From positions 160,491-224,490 of the forward strand of contig CAJJDN010000101.1 of assembly GCA_905182985.1 (NCBI GenBank): a DNA stretch of 64,000 bases, written 5' to 3'. Position numbers and translations under genes: made by a program. Below the pieces are notes generated by a model. That model was not told the origin of the DNA and made no database searches. It worked only from the letters and a program-made list of their open reading frames with translations. This document shows, one piece after another, positions 12,326 to 25,913 of the stretch. Positions within the stretch are counted from its first letter, which is position 1. Each line of letters starts with the position of its first letter. This DNA comes from Paramecium sonneborni. Lineage: Eukaryota > Ciliophora > Oligohymenophorea > Peniculida > Parameciidae.

Positions 12326-13653
12326 ATGTTGCATGCACCAACTATGAAACTATATGTAGTAAAAGAAGTAATTATTAAAAATATACAAGTAGGAACCATT
12401 ACATAATAAAGAGATTCGTCAGAATATAAAAGATTGGATATCATTTTGGTAGAATAAATGTTCCAATTCAATTCAACATGTTTAAATATATTCTACTTTT
12501 TGGAGTACACCTGAAGGATATGTTTCTATAGTGATGGAATATATGAATGGAGGATCTCTCTAAGTTAGTTCTATGTTGATTATAAGAATTTATTAGAGAG
12601 TGTGGGTGTTTTACCAGAAAGGAGCATCAAATAACTTATCTAACAAATCTTATATGGATTGTAAAGGATTTATTAATCAGGAATCTAATGTCATGGAGCC
12701 CTTGGTCCATCATAAATCTTATTTCTAAGAGATGGTACTGTTAAACTCAGTCAAGGATTATAATATAGAGTACAAATTTAAGGGAATTAAGTTTTTAATT
12801 AACATCTTCTAGGTAAGGTTAAAGATGTTCAAAGGTATTTAAATTCTTACATATTAGTTTATATGATCCAAATATATTGGAAATACCTTCCTTATGGATC
12901 AAAGCACCATGTGATAAATATCCATTTGCAACAACAGATGATTTTATATTAGAAAGAGCTAATGATATTTGGAAATTAGGATGGCTCATATTAAATTGCG
13001 CTATAGGCACTTTAGAATTCCATCCTAAGGCTTAGTAAATTTATGAAGGTTCACGAATTATACTTTAAGAAATCACTAAATATATAGATTAATTTAAGGG
13101 AACTTGTTGTTTATTACATAGTGAAATTAAAGTTATCTAATTTGTTGAATCAAATTCTAAAATTGTTAATGAACCTTCTAAACTTACAATCTTAGATTTC
13201 TTACCTTCTGATAAATTTAGTGTTGAGTTCATACATTTTCTCTGTTGTACTTTAAAAATTGATCCTCGTTAAAGATTATAAATTGAATAATTATTAGTAC
13301 ATTAATGGTTAACAAGTGGGAAAGAATGTAAAGGTAATTTAATTTTAATTCACTTAGGTCCAAATGTATATTTGAAAGAATTACTTTCTATATCTAATGC
13401 TTGGAATGCTTTCTTACCTGAAAAATATTAAGGATAAGGTTTACAAAAATTAGAGAGATTATGTGAAGCATTGTGTTTGGTTTTACAAAATTCAGAAAAA
13501 CCGTCTATAAATAAGTATTTGCTTTAATCTGAAATTTGAAGAATTCATCTATAAGAGAGTAGTCCAATTATCAAAGAATTGTCTTATGATATGGGTATAA
13601 ATGCAAAAGTCGTAAGTGAAAGATTGATTTCAATTTTCCAATCATTAATTTGA
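11768..13653 (+). CDS. MAPKK-like protein kinase, degenerate catalytic motifs (pseudokinase candidate)
   Basis: N-terminal 130 residues are Gln/Lys-rich. The kinase part follows the MAP2K pattern: HAPTMKLYVVKEV (β3 Lys), TFWSTPEGYVSIVMEYMNGGSL, GVLPERSIKQLIQQILYGLQ, then QCHGALGPSQILF where HRDIKPSNIL is expected and VKLSQGLQ where VKLSDFG is expected. The C-lobe is intact: DIWKLGWLILNCAIG and CCTLKIDPRQRLQIEQLLVHQWL. So the catalytic HRD Asp and the DFG Asp are both absent. Introns of about 22-27 nt fit at several joins, including a 27-nt one at about 13512-13538 that removes an in-frame TGA. The joins near 12110 (N-terminal) and 12475 are unresolved and may contain indels. Confidence 0.7.
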
Positions 13654-13701
13654 TATAAATATTGTTTATTGCATAATAAAAATAATTAATATAGTTAAGC
13701 A

Positions 13702-15378
<1,677 letters not shown>

Positions 15379-15853
15379 AACTCTTTATTAAAATATTAAT
15401 GTAACCATGAATTCTGATTAGCTTTATTCGGTTATAAGTCAAAATAGTATAAATTAAATCAATTTACAAAAAAACCTTTAGGAAACAAATATTATCCCTT
15501 TGGATGGATGATAATTTATAAATAAAGTTTAATTTTGATACTTCAATAAGATTGAAAACTTTTTCAAGGGAATCCTATTTTTCATTCGAATTCAATTATA
15601 TCTAGATTGTTAACACAATATATTAAAAGAATATGGAAACCAATTCAACATTTAGAATAATTAGTAATAGAAAATCCTTTAAAATTATTATAAATTAAAT
15701 GAACGTAGAAATTAAATCAAATTTTGAGTTTATTGAGTATTAAATTATTTAAACAATAATGCTAATTCTTTCTGTATTGTTTCTATAATAAGAAATTTCG
15801 AGAAAACCAACAATTTAATTTATATTTAATATGTACTTACTATAAAACAAAAT
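15379..15853. other. intergenic, AT-rich
   Basis: This 475-bp spacer separates two minus-strand genes. A TGA-poor plus frame from 15504 exists but has no recognisable features and runs into the MBOAT gene, so I do not call it. Confidence 0.3.
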
Positions 15854-17275
15854 TCATTCCTCTTTTTTTGGTTTTGTACTTTTTGATCTTCCATCCTTTT
15901 GGCCGAATTAAGTAATGTTGAAGAATAAGAAAATAACCAAAATAATAATATGAGGAATCCAATAGACACTATTATGCAATTCTAATGCCTTCTCCCATTC
16001 TAACACACGTACAGCTGTAGCAAAATGATCAAATGTTAATATTCCAAATACCCAAGCTAAGATATGTCTAATAGTTTATGGAATGCTTAAAATTAGTATA
16101 GATAATTTACAAATAAAATCTTTTTTAAGCTTTATAAAAATATTTGTAGACTTATCCTGTGATTGCCCAAAATATAAAGAATAAATAATAAGAAAGATAG
16201 AATCCATGCCTAAAATTTTGTAAATAATAAAATTTACCAAAGACTGCTAATCATAAACACTAAATAAAATGTCAAACTTCCAAATCTCTTTAAGAGACGA
16301 TCATAGAAACAATATTTTAGCCAATTTTAAATATTACAATTCCATTTTTATGTTTTAATGACTACATTCTTTTCTAATTCAAAAGAATAATCAAAGACAA
16401 CCCATAGATCATTTTTTTCTATAAATAAATTAAATAATTTATACTTGTCTTATCATTATAAGTCAATCCCATAGCATCCATAGCTGCTTATGTAAAGTAA
16501 AAGGCAGCTATATAAGTGAATCTAGCACATGGAGTAATAATAAAGAACATTGCAAATTTAAACCATATACTATATTGATTCTTCCATTCATCAGTATAAA
16601 ACCAATCTGTATCAAAGTGAGGTCTTATTAATAATTCGGCCATACTCACTGCTATAGCCTTAAGGAATGAAATCATGGCAAATTTAGGAGAATAATGTGT
16701 ATAATCAGTTTTTCTTTCTATCAAACTAACAAAAGCATAAAAAGGAATTGGAGCCACTACTAAGTTAGGAAACATGAAAATGTATGATAAATACATCATA
16801 AAATTAGTTTTTCCTTCAACTTTTCCATCCTATTTGTCACAAGCATAAAATATGTATCTTGCTGTCAATAACATTTGAATTGCATTATAGTCCATTCTCC
16901 AACTTAAGTATTAATATATTAGTCTATAGATATGAACAAATGACAGAATTCCAAATGCAGCTATAGACACCGGTAATGCACATTTTTTAAAGATTTATGC
17001 AATAAAGTAAATAGCAATTGTCCAACCTAACATTATAGGAAACCATTCTTTGCAGACAATGACAGAAAAGAATATTCCCATAAAAAGATTATAATAAAGT
17101 CTTCCAGTTGGACTCTTGATTAAATGGAATACAAATCCTAATGGAGTACAAATTATCTAGTAATAATACAATAGATTACCATATAGAGAAGAATTACAAA
17201 AAGGTCAATCTCGAAATTGATGAAATTGATCTTTTACAATAACTCTTCTAATATATTGACGAATTGGATGATCAT
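15854..17275 (-). CDS. MBOAT-family O-acyltransferase (lysophospholipid acyltransferase-like), ER
   Basis: Multi-pass membrane protein with MBOAT signatures: MDYNAIQMLLTARYIFYACD, then KTDYTHYSPKF, FLKAIAVSM, a NIQNWLKYCFYDRL block (cf. N-x-x-T-x-x-W-L-R in LPCATs) and SLWHGFYLSYYLFF containing the conserved catalytic histidine of the family. The C-terminus KPKKEE fits a KKxx ER-retrieval signal. The likely substrate is a lysophospholipid and acyl-CoA, by family. A 23-nt intron follows the first hydrophobic segment. Other short introns are needed in the 16080-16480 part. The N-terminal 420 bp recur at 18023-18441 by assembly duplication. Confidence 0.82.
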
Positions 17276-18021
17276 AAATAAATCAATAAAATTATTTAAT
17301 ATGTCATTCAAAATTCTGTTGTTAAAAATCACAAATTCTTAATCAATGTCGATGTAATAAATATTTGTATTAATCACAAGATTATCTTAAATAAATGGCT
17401 TTTCTATATATATAGTAATATGACATTCAAAAATAAATTTAAATTCTCAAACCATAAATATATTCATAATTTTTAAGTTAAATCTGTATTTCAAATAAAA
17501 GTACAAAAATAATTAATTGTATTTTTTATAAGACTTAATGAGTTCTTAACTTTCAGTAAATATCGTTGAGTTTAGAAGTAAAAGTTTAAACAAAAGAAAT
17601 CTTTTATCCTTTTCTGAACATTAAACAAGAAGAAAATCATGTTATTGTAATTACTGTGGAAAGAAAAGTCATTTCTAACAACAACATGCTCATTTACCTA
17701 CATAAAAAGAAATTGATTTGAAGAATTAAGTAGATATTTTAAGGAAATAAAGCTTATGTGATGAAATTAAGACTGAAATTCCCAGTGAATTAAGTCTTAT
17801 GGATAGTGAAAATGGAAAACTTTTTAGAAACTCAAATCGTTCAATATCTATTGTTAACAAATATTTCAAAGGATATATGAATTTTGATTAAAATAGTCTT
17901 GATGTTCATACTAAATTAAAGAGAAGGAGTTGTGAATGTTCAGAATGTGGAAATCTAACAAAATTTTAAAAGAAATATGAAGACTTATCTTTACCAAGAA
18001 GAGATAAAAAAATAAAGCAAT
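16857..18021. repeat. direct duplication, left copy (contig overlap)
   Basis: This 1165-bp block recurs at 18023-19187 with offset 1166, separated by a single N at 18022. It spans the 5' third of the MBOAT gene, the intergenic spacer and the 5' part of the following plus-strand gene. Probably an unmerged contig overlap. Confidence 0.9.
17538..18021 (+). pseudogene. duplicate 5' fragment of hypothetical gene
   Basis: Left copy of the first 484 bp of the gene at 18704-19567, cut at the single N. Regarded as an assembly artefact. Confidence 0.75.
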
Positions 18022-18022
18022 N

Positions 18023-19187
18023 TCTTGCTGTCAATAACATTTGAATTGCATTATAGTCCATTCTCCAACTTAAGTATTAATATATTAGTCTATAGATATG
18101 AACAAATGACAGAATTCCAAATGCAGCTATAGACACCGGTAATGCACATTTTTTAAAGATTTATGCAATAAAGTAAATAGCAATTGTCCAACCTAACATT
18201 ATAGGAAACCATTCTTTGCAGACAATGACAGAAAAGAATATTCCCATAAAAAGATTATAATAAAGTCTTCCAGTTGGACTCTTGATTAAATGGAATACAA
18301 ATCCTAATGGAGTACAAATTATCTAGTAATAATACAATAGATTACCATATAGAGAAGAATTACAAAAAGGTCAATCTCGAAATTGATGAAATTGATCTTT
18401 TACAATAACTCTTCTAATATATTGACGAATTGGATGATCATAAATAAATCAATAAAATTATTTAATATGTCATTCAAAATTCTGTTGTTAAAAATCACAA
18501 ATTCTTAATCAATGTCGATGTAATAAATATTTGTATTAATCACAAGATTATCTTAAATAAATGGCTTTTCTATATATATAGTAATATGACATTCAAAAAT
18601 AAATTTAAATTCTCAAACCATAAATATATTCATAATTTTTAAGTTAAATCTGTATTTCAAATAAAAGTACAAAAATAATTAATTGTATTTTTTATAAGAC
18701 TTAATGAGTTCTTAACTTTCAGTAAATATCGTTGAGTTTAGAAGTAAAAGTTTAAACAAAAGAAATCTTTTATCCTTTTCTGAACATTAAACAAGAAGAA
18801 AATCATGTTATTGTAATTACTGTGGAAAGAAAAGTCATTTCTAACAACAACATGCTCATTTACCTACATAAAAAGAAATTGATTTGAAGAATTAAGTAGA
18901 TATTTTAAGGAAATAAAGCTTATGTGATGAAATTAAGACTGAAATTCCCAGTGAATTAAGTCTTATGGATAGTGAAAATGGAAAACTTTTTAGAAACTCA
19001 AATCGTTCAATATCTATTGTTAACAAATATTTCAAAGGATATATGAATTTTGATTAAAATAGTCTTGATGTTCATACTAAATTAAAGAGAAGGAGTTGTG
19101 AATGTTCAGAATGTGGAAATCTAACAAAATTTTAAAAGAAATATGAAGACTTATCTTTACCAAGAAGAGATAAAAAAATAAAGCAAT
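18023..19187. repeat. direct duplication, right copy
   Basis: Second copy of 16857-18021. Bases 18023-18441 are a duplicate N-terminal part of the MBOAT gene with no 3' continuation; they are not a separate gene. Confidence 0.9.
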
Positions 19188-19567
19188 TTTTAATCAAGAA
19201 ACATCGTAACTATCAAAAAGGAACAACCAAAGAATTTCAATTAAGTTAGAAAAAAATAGTAGTATAAAAATCAATCATTTCTTCTCCATAAAGCCAGAAA
19301 TCATTCTAAATAAAATAATTTGATTAAATTAGAAGAACATAAGATATAAATAAATTAGTTTTAAATCGTATATCAACAAGAGATTTAGAATAACCAAAAT
19401 AAGTTTAAAATAAATATTCTATAATTAATTCTTGTAAACAATTAGATTCTCCTTAATTTACTCATAGCAAATCATAGAGATAAATATAACATAAACCAAC
19501 AATGTCTTTTAGTACGATTTCTACTTCTAAGTGGAAATCTTACAAAAATACAAAAGAATTTTAATGA
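18704..19567 (+). CDS. hypothetical protein with Cys motifs
   Basis: Single open frame of 287 codons, start MSSQLSVNIVEFRSKS. It carries two short Cys clusters, CYCNYCGKKSH near residue 35 and CECSECGN near residue 125, which could bind zinc. The rest is basic, Gln/Ser/Lys-rich and low in hydrophobic residues. No family is recognised. Its start was chosen as the first ATG in the frame after a TGA-broken spacer. Confidence 0.6.
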
Positions 19568-20098
19568 AATACTTTATGAATTGAAAATTCTTTTTTTGTT
19601 TTATCTATAAATTGTTAGTATTTAAGTAATAATAAGATTGATTCTCTAATATTTATTACATGATTAATTCTATTGAACTGTTTTTTGATTTTCAACTTTA
19701 ATTTTATTTTAATTTCCATTTCTTAATGATTTAGTTGAACAATAAAAATTGGCAATATTTTCATACAATTTTTTAGATAAAATTAGATTAGAGGCAATAA
19801 TGATATAGAGTTTTAACTTTTATTTAAAATATTAATTATTTTTGAACTTTCTATTGATTTCCCATTCTATTTTTAACATTTAAGAAATTACATCTCAACT
19901 TCATTCTAAATATTATAGTCTCTATGCTCTATATTATTGACTGACTGGTTATGTTTTACATATTAAATTTGTATCTATATAGAATTTATTATTATTCTTT
20001 TTTTATTTAGGTTAAGGGTAAAAGATTTGTTGATGAAAATGGTTGAGAAACTATTATAGATTCTGACCTGAAAAATATAACAATTAAATATTACAATT
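19568..20098. other. intergenic, AT-rich
   Basis: About 530 bp of T-rich sequence with many TGA codons and no recognisable coding or RNA feature. Confidence 0.4.
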
Positions 20099-20992
20099 AA
20101 TGAATTTTCAGCAAGCGCATATCAATTCAAGTGACTTCGATATATAAGCTTAAAAAACTCTGAATAACTTGCAAACGAATTATTTCGAAGAAATTATATT
20201 GATATATAATCATTTTATCCCATTTAAGGGAATAATATTATTAATATATATAAAACACACAATTAATTTTAAGAATTTTCTTTCTTATTTAAAAGAAATT
20301 ATTGTAATTAATTTAATTGTGCAATTAAGCCTTTTTTAGTAAAGAGAATAGAATTCTTCTAGATTATTAATTGTAATAAAAATAAAAAGAATTTATTTTC
20401 TTATCTATTTGATTATTTTGATTTAAGTAAAAGAACAAATAATATCAGAACTTATTTTGCTACTTTAATTACAAACTTAAAAAAGTATTAATAATTCTAA
20501 TAGGATAAGCATTTATTTAATATAAATAAATATCCTGAATGATTAATTGAAATTCTATGCCTTTCAGATAGTAGAAAATTTGTATGATTTGGTGATTTTA
20601 AAAAATAGGGAATATTTAGATTATTTTTATTATCAAAAAGGGACTCAATAAAATTGATAACTTAATTTTGTGAATATATTACTCTAATAGTAAAAAGGGA
20701 AAATATTCAGTGGTTCTTTTTTGAAGTAAAAGAAGGATAAACTAAATATAATGTAGTTTTCTAAAAAAATGTCTATAAGACTGTTATAAATAATTAGTAT
20801 TATGAAATAAAAATGGTAGAGTATCTAGAATAACTAATAAAATAAAATATATTCTAAGCATTATTAGCATTATTAGCAATTTCAGCATTTTATGGAGTTT
20901 GTTATATATTTTCATTTGAATATAAAACTATAATTACTGGTTCTTCTTCTTAATAGTCAAATTAAGGGATAAGAGGAATTTCGCTATCTTGA
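20099..20992 (+). CDS. hypothetical protein with one C-terminal membrane segment
   Basis: Starts MNFQQAHINSSDFD. The middle part is consistent with short introns (a 26-nt one at about 20296-20321) but the frame must change several times. A coherent protein appears if single extra Gs are removed at 20640-20642 and 20697-20699 and a 21-nt intron (GTGAATATATTACTCTAATAG) is spliced: ...YQKGLNKIDNLIF then KKENIQWFFFEVKEG. A hydrophobic helix (ALLALLAISAFYGVCYIF) lies near the end. Without correction the frame ends at 20992; with the GGG at 20966-20968 corrected it continues to about 21089. No family is recognised. Confidence 0.4.
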
Positions 20993-21069
20993 AAAAATTG
21001 ATTTTAAGACAGCATCTTAGCAAAATAATTAAAATTAATTAAAAATCTTTAAAAGGAATTAACAAATTT

Positions 21070-21205
21070 AAAAATTCCCCAGGGGTTGAGAGAGTTGCCC
21101 AAGGGTTTCAAAAGAACCACGAAAGTGTAAACATTGTTGACGCAATCCCTTGTGAGTTTTCCTCCCGACATGGCGTATGTGCTTTCTTCCCCTCCATCCA
21201 TATAT
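21070..21205. other. GC-rich island of unknown nature
   Basis: About 130 bp with roughly half G+C in a region that is otherwise near one quarter. It contains the palindrome CCCCAGGGG, a possible stem CAAGGG/CCCTTG enclosing a small ATTG...CAAT hairpin, and C-rich runs at the end. Two frames are open but codon use is unlike the neighbours. It could be a structured RNA gene or inserted sequence; I cannot assign a family. Confidence 0.35.
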
Positions 21206-21409
21206 AAAAATCATTTGTTTCGAAAGATTTTAGACTTGAACCTAAACAGAATTATTTTAATTATTAAAATGGCAATTTCAAAAGCTTCATTTTTTTTTAG
21301 GAATTTAGTAAAGTTAATCTAAGTTAGTAAGCAATAAAATTTTTTTAAAATGTGAGCAAAACAAAAAAGAAAAAGGATTATTTTCTTGTATATAATAATA
21401 AATAATTTA

Positions 21410-22809
21410 ATGTAAAAAGTTATACTAAAAACTAAAATATTTAGTGGGATTTTAATTCTACTTTCAGTAAAAATAGCTGTGTTAGCATTAATTTTAGCTA
21501 GAGAAACAAGTGATATAGAAATTAAAATATATGGAACTTTATTTGGGATAACAGCATTTTTATTTATGTCGATAAACTTTTATGTATTTTATCTATTGCA
21601 AACTATTAATGTGATGAATGCAGAAATAAATAATATTAATTGTTTTTCATCATGGATTATGCTGCATAAATCAATTCTAAATAATACCGATTTTTGGTTT
21701 TCAAAATATCTCTTGAAATGCTTAATTATTATAATATTTTATTACAGTTTGCAATTTCGTTATGTTGCTTTTGCCGTACCTAAAATTATTATAATTAGTT
21801 TGGAATACACAATTTTATTTGTATTCTTTATTATCAGTTTGTTTATTGGTTCCATAATGCAATTATACTTACTGATATAGCTGATGATAATGCTAGTTGA
21901 TTTTAAAGAGTATTCTAAAAATATTGTTTACATTTATCATATAAAGGATTCATTATAAGAGGAATAGTCATATAAAAGAAAGATTACATTAATATCAATA
22001 ATCTTTACTCTTGGTTCTATAGGATATTATGGTTTAAAATTAGCATTATATATTTTGATAGTCAAAAATAATGATATAGAAATTAATAATAAAGTATATT
22101 CAATAATTGTATCAATTTTGAATGTTAGTTGCATAATGTTAAGTTTATAAATATTTAGAGAACTCAAAATTATTTATCAACGAATTTCAAATACTTCAGA
22201 TGTTATAATATATAATTTAAATATCCATTGTTTTACAGGATGGTTTATATTAATTAAATCATTGATTTTTAGTAAGAAATTCAGATTTTGGAGAATTTTT
22301 ATATTCATTTTATTGTACATCTAAACAATTTATGGATTAATTATATTTCCTTATCATTAAATTAATAATATATCTATAAAATAAATGTATTGTCTAGAAT
22401 CATATTTATATTATGATACTGCAATATTGGTTGTTCTGATATTTACATAATTAATTGAATCGTTTGCCAGAATCATTCATTAAGTTAAAAAAAAAAATCT
22501 TGAGTATTAACTAGAAGATCATAGAGCATGTGAATAAATTAATTATAGTAAATTGCAAATTTGTCAATTGCAGTATCAGAACAAACAAATGAAATTGGAA
22601 CAATCTAAAATCAACTTAATCTTGAAAATTTAGTAGAAAATGCATAAAAAGATTATGGAGAATGTTGCTTTTGTCTTGATAAAATTATTAAAGGGTAAAG
22701 AGTGCATAAATTAAAATGTCATTCCTCTCATGTTTTCCATTATTACTGTATATCAATATGGTTGAATAATCATAATCATTGTCCTTTATGTAAATAAAAT
22801 ATGGATTGA
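21410..22809 (+). CDS. multi-pass membrane RING-H2 E3 ubiquitin ligase
   Basis: The N-terminal about 370 residues contain some eight hydrophobic helices in a repeated layout. The C-terminus is a RING-H2 finger: CCFCLDKI, KLKCHSSHVFHYYC, IWLNNHNHCPLC, ending four residues later. The ligand order Cys2-Cys-His-His-Cys-Cys2 is complete. A 26-nt intron at 22548-22573 joins the last membrane part to a coiled linker and the RING. Such proteins ubiquitinate membrane or cytosolic targets with an E2; the target is unknown. The start MQKVILKTKIFSGILILL was taken because it begins a signal-anchor-like helix. Confidence 0.8.
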
Positions 22810-22921
22810 ATAAAATATATTTTTATTTTTTACATAATAACTCTGTTTTTATTTCATTCTTTAAAATTGTTATTAAAAAGCGATAGTTTAGATTTTTTAA
22901 TTAAATAAAAAATATAAGTTT

Positions 22922-23888
22922 TCAATAATGGGTATACAAATATATCATTAAACTATTTCCAAATAATACTAAGCTAAACAGAATATATCTAGGAAAAGGA
23001 ATATATTTTTAATAAGGAATCAATATGAATTAAGCACAACTGAAGATTAAAAAGTAAAATCTTACAGTTTTAAGAGTAACATTAATACAATATTCATGAA
23101 GTAATGCTGTAATCAAATAAGTTATAATGAGAGCCTTCATATTTTTTCCATTTTTACTCAATCTTTAATAAATATTGATTTTTAGAAAATTATGAACTTA
23201 TTTATTCCATTTTCTATTTAATGTTCCAAATCCATCAGCATTCCACCAATCTTCATAAAACACAAGATTTTCAACTTTTGTTATTTCCATAAATAAACCT
23301 AGAATATAATCAAAAATTAAATAATGGTTGATAACAATTAAAATGCCTAATCGAAATGAATAATTAATAATAAATTTAGCTAAACCTTCATGTATATAAT
23401 TGGGTTAAATTTCATACATAATATAATATAAGTCCCATAATATTATTACAGAGGAATTTATGATATATTTGATTATCTAAATAAAATTTGTTTTCTTCTT
23501 AAAAATCATTTAATTTGGTTAGCAAATGAGACATGGCAACCAAAGATATAGATTATATTGAATTAAGTTTAGTTTTTCATTACTTATAATGTATGAGTAC
23601 ATTTTCATACTAAAAATATATAAAAAATTTAAACCTGAAAATACAAGCAATAGAAGTAGCAAATATACCTTCTGTTATAGTTGTTTATATAAATGCACTG
23701 ATAATTAAAGGAGATAACATAAATAAATATAAAATTATCTTCATTCTATAAAAGAAATAAGGCAAAAAGGATATCAAATAATAAAGTGGCCATAAGAGTA
23801 ATATTGTGAAATCAATATTTGGGAAAGGATAATTATAAACTAAATAAAGTAGATGATATATCCAAATAATTAAAATAAAATCAAACAT
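22922..23888 (-). CDS. SOAT/DGAT1-type sterol or diacylglycerol O-acyltransferase (MBOAT)
   Basis: Membrane enzyme with clear ACAT/DGAT1 motifs in order: SMKMYSYI, then VFYEDWWNADGF (FYxDWWN), RKWNKQVHNFL (W-N-x-x-V-H) and LLHEYCINV with the conserved His. Hydrophobic helices surround these. A 25-nt intron (GTTTAAATTTTTT...TTTTAG, about 23607-23631) restores the frame between the second and third blocks. Annotated start is ATG 23888, which overlaps the stop of the next gene. However, the same frame continues upstream as VETIFNIMF after EKLLR, a context resembling the N-terminus of ACAT1, so the true protein may be longer or fused with the DUF4485 part. Confidence 0.8.
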
Positions 23889-24565
23889 TATATTAAATAT
23901 TGTTTCCACGCAGTAATTTTTCAGTTTCTACTCTTAATTTTTCAGTTTTCTTTTCAAAATTATCTAAATATTGTAAAAATTGCATTGTGTCCTTTTATTA
24001 GTCTTCACTTTCTTCTGTTTTCTCATCTATCTATTCTAGTATATATGGTTAATTAATCTCTTATAGATAGACAAAGAATTAATCTTGTTATTCTTTTAAT
24101 AAAATTGCCTAGTTTTATTAAATGAAATTTGAATTATACTTCTTAATCAGTTCTTTTCTCCAAATATTATCTACAATCTATAAGTAACTTTAACATTTTT
24201 TCTTATAGATTAGGACACTCTATCGATTATGATTATGGTTATTATTATTCAAAACAAAGACTGTCTTTTTTATTAGTAGTTAATGGACGTGAATTCTCCT
24301 TCTAATCACTTAATACAAGATATCTATTCAATTTTGGTAAAGGACCTTCAGGTGGTCTTTTATCAAAAGGTTCTGAAAGTGTTCCTTTTAATACTTAATT
24401 TAATAAAATGCGAGCATATAGATTTCTATTCTTTTTCCAAACTTCATTTGTAGTCACTTAACACAGTTTCTTAGTCCATGCTTCAACTCTTATTTTTTAA
24501 TGTTTATTAAGATTTTAATATGCTTCCTCTATTTAAAGCATTACTTTTATAAATTCTTCATCCAT
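23881..24565 (-). CDS. DUF4485 coiled-coil protein (CEP112-like N-terminus)
   Basis: Residues 1-85 match the DUF4485 pattern of CEP112-type centrosomal proteins: MDEEFIKVMLQIEEA, then IRVEAWTKKLC, TTNEVWKKNRNLYARILL and PFDKRPPEGPLPKL. A 31-nt intron near 24190 leads into a Gln/Glu/Lys-rich coiled coil (…KELIKKYNSNFIQQ… and FLQYLDNFEKKTEKLRVETE). The frame closes at TGA 23881-23883, inside the start region of the acyltransferase. Either two overlapping genes, or one fused gene split by a one-base error near 23908. The role of DUF4485 is unclear; centriolar or basal-body location is inferred from the family. Confidence 0.65.
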
Positions 24566-24717
24566 AATGTCTGTTAATATATTTTATATATTTATCAATA
24601 TCAATTCATATTCCAATTTTAATGAACATATATAATATTAAGAAAACCAATTTAGATTCTTTATTTAATTTAAAGATATTTTTTCACATCAATTTATTCT
24701 TATATGTAATTAATAAT

Positions 24718-25913
24718 TCAACTATGATCAGTGACTAAAAAACTTGTATTACCAAAATCCTCTTTCAATGGATTATAACCAGATTTAGTTGTTGTCCAAG
24801 AACTCTAAGAAAATTAATCGGCAAATTTATATGCCTTATATATTTAAGAATCTAATCCTATAATTTGTTTAACCATATATTAAACAAAATTGAAATCTGT
24901 TGGAAAGAATATATCAGCAGCTCCTCTTTCTACTAAATATGATTCATAATCTAATCTCTCATGTGGTTTTGCCAATTTCTTAGATACTATTGGTGCATTA
25001 ATAGAATCTTAAGTAAAATTATTTTTCAAAAGATCAAAATCAGCTATTACTAATGATGGATTTTGGAAATTTTATTTTATGTGTTTCAAAACTTATAATG
25101 CTCCTGTTGGTAAAAATATGCTATTAGACTCTTAATTATTTTTTATATTACTTTTTATTTTCCATAATATTTACTAATCAAATTTCTTAATGTATTAAAA
25201 AGAAATCTATCTTCAATCTCTCCATCCTAATTTTTGTTTTCCTCTTTAAATTTCTAATACATAGCATAAGTTTCCAAAATGAATGGATCACTTATTGTTT
25301 CTGTATATTCTTTCATATTCTCAACATAAACTTATTTCCCATCTATTACTTTATCATGAGCAAGATTATCAAAGACCTCAAGAAATACAAAAAACCACAT
25401 TTCATTATTTTAAGATACCTATTTGTAATTCAAAAAATCTTGATTGAAAATTCTTAAATTTCCTTTTTTGATTTATTATTTGAAATCTTATGACAATCTT
25501 TATTCTGCTTATTAACAAGCCTCTGGAGAGATATCAACTAAATGATATTCCATATTTGAAAATGTCTGAGGTTAGTGATTTCTCAAATAATATAAGACTC
25601 CTTCACAAGCAGCACCATATCCAGCACCAATTTCAACTATTCTAAGTTTTTCTTTACGAGTGAACCTAAATTATTAATTTATGTAATTTCCCAATGTTAT
25701 TCCATAATATGGTCTAAATACTTCAGAAGGAGTTAACCATTAATTTTCTGGATAATTTTCTATTAATTTCTTTGTATAATCCTCATAACCCAATAACTAT
25801 TTAAATTCGATAGGTTTTTTAAGTGCTCCAAGTTGAATATTCTTTACAAAATATCCCTCAACTGGATGATAAAGACGATCATAAATAAAATCTCTTACTA
25901 ACATTTTCTTCAT
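24718..25913 (-). CDS. NDUFAF7/MidA-like SAM-dependent methyltransferase (DUF185)
   Basis: Starts MKKMLVRDFIYDRLYHPVEGYF; then WLTPSEVFRPYYG, the AdoMet motif IVEIGAGYGAACEGVLYYL and the second strand YHLVDISPEACQQA. FLEVFDNLAHDKV fits the N/D-x-L-x-H-D block of the family. The C-terminal part has VIADFDLL and RGAADIFFPTDF, typical of MidA proteins. NDUFAF7 methylates an arginine of complex I subunit NDUFS2 in mitochondria; that role is by homology only. Its 5' half is duplicated at 26636-27054 by the assembly. Confidence 0.75.

Noticed and set aside
15504..15950. Plus-strand TGA-free frame starting MDDNLQIKFN
   Set aside because: No domain or homology and it runs into the MBOAT gene on the other strand. 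With one stop codon such frames arise by chance.
20300..20800. MED31-like reading of the uncertain plus-strand gene
   Set aside because: A few residues resemble MED31 but the order of conserved positions does not match and the frame is unstable.
21075..21110. CAACCCC on the minus strand of the GC island as a telomerase RNA template
   Set aside because: The flanking conserved telomerase RNA elements are missing and the repeat is part of a simple CCCCAGGGG palindrome.
21095..21125. tRNA-like T-arm (GGTTTCAAAAGAACC)
   Set aside because: Stem and loop lengths do not fit and no acceptor, D or anticodon arms are found around it.
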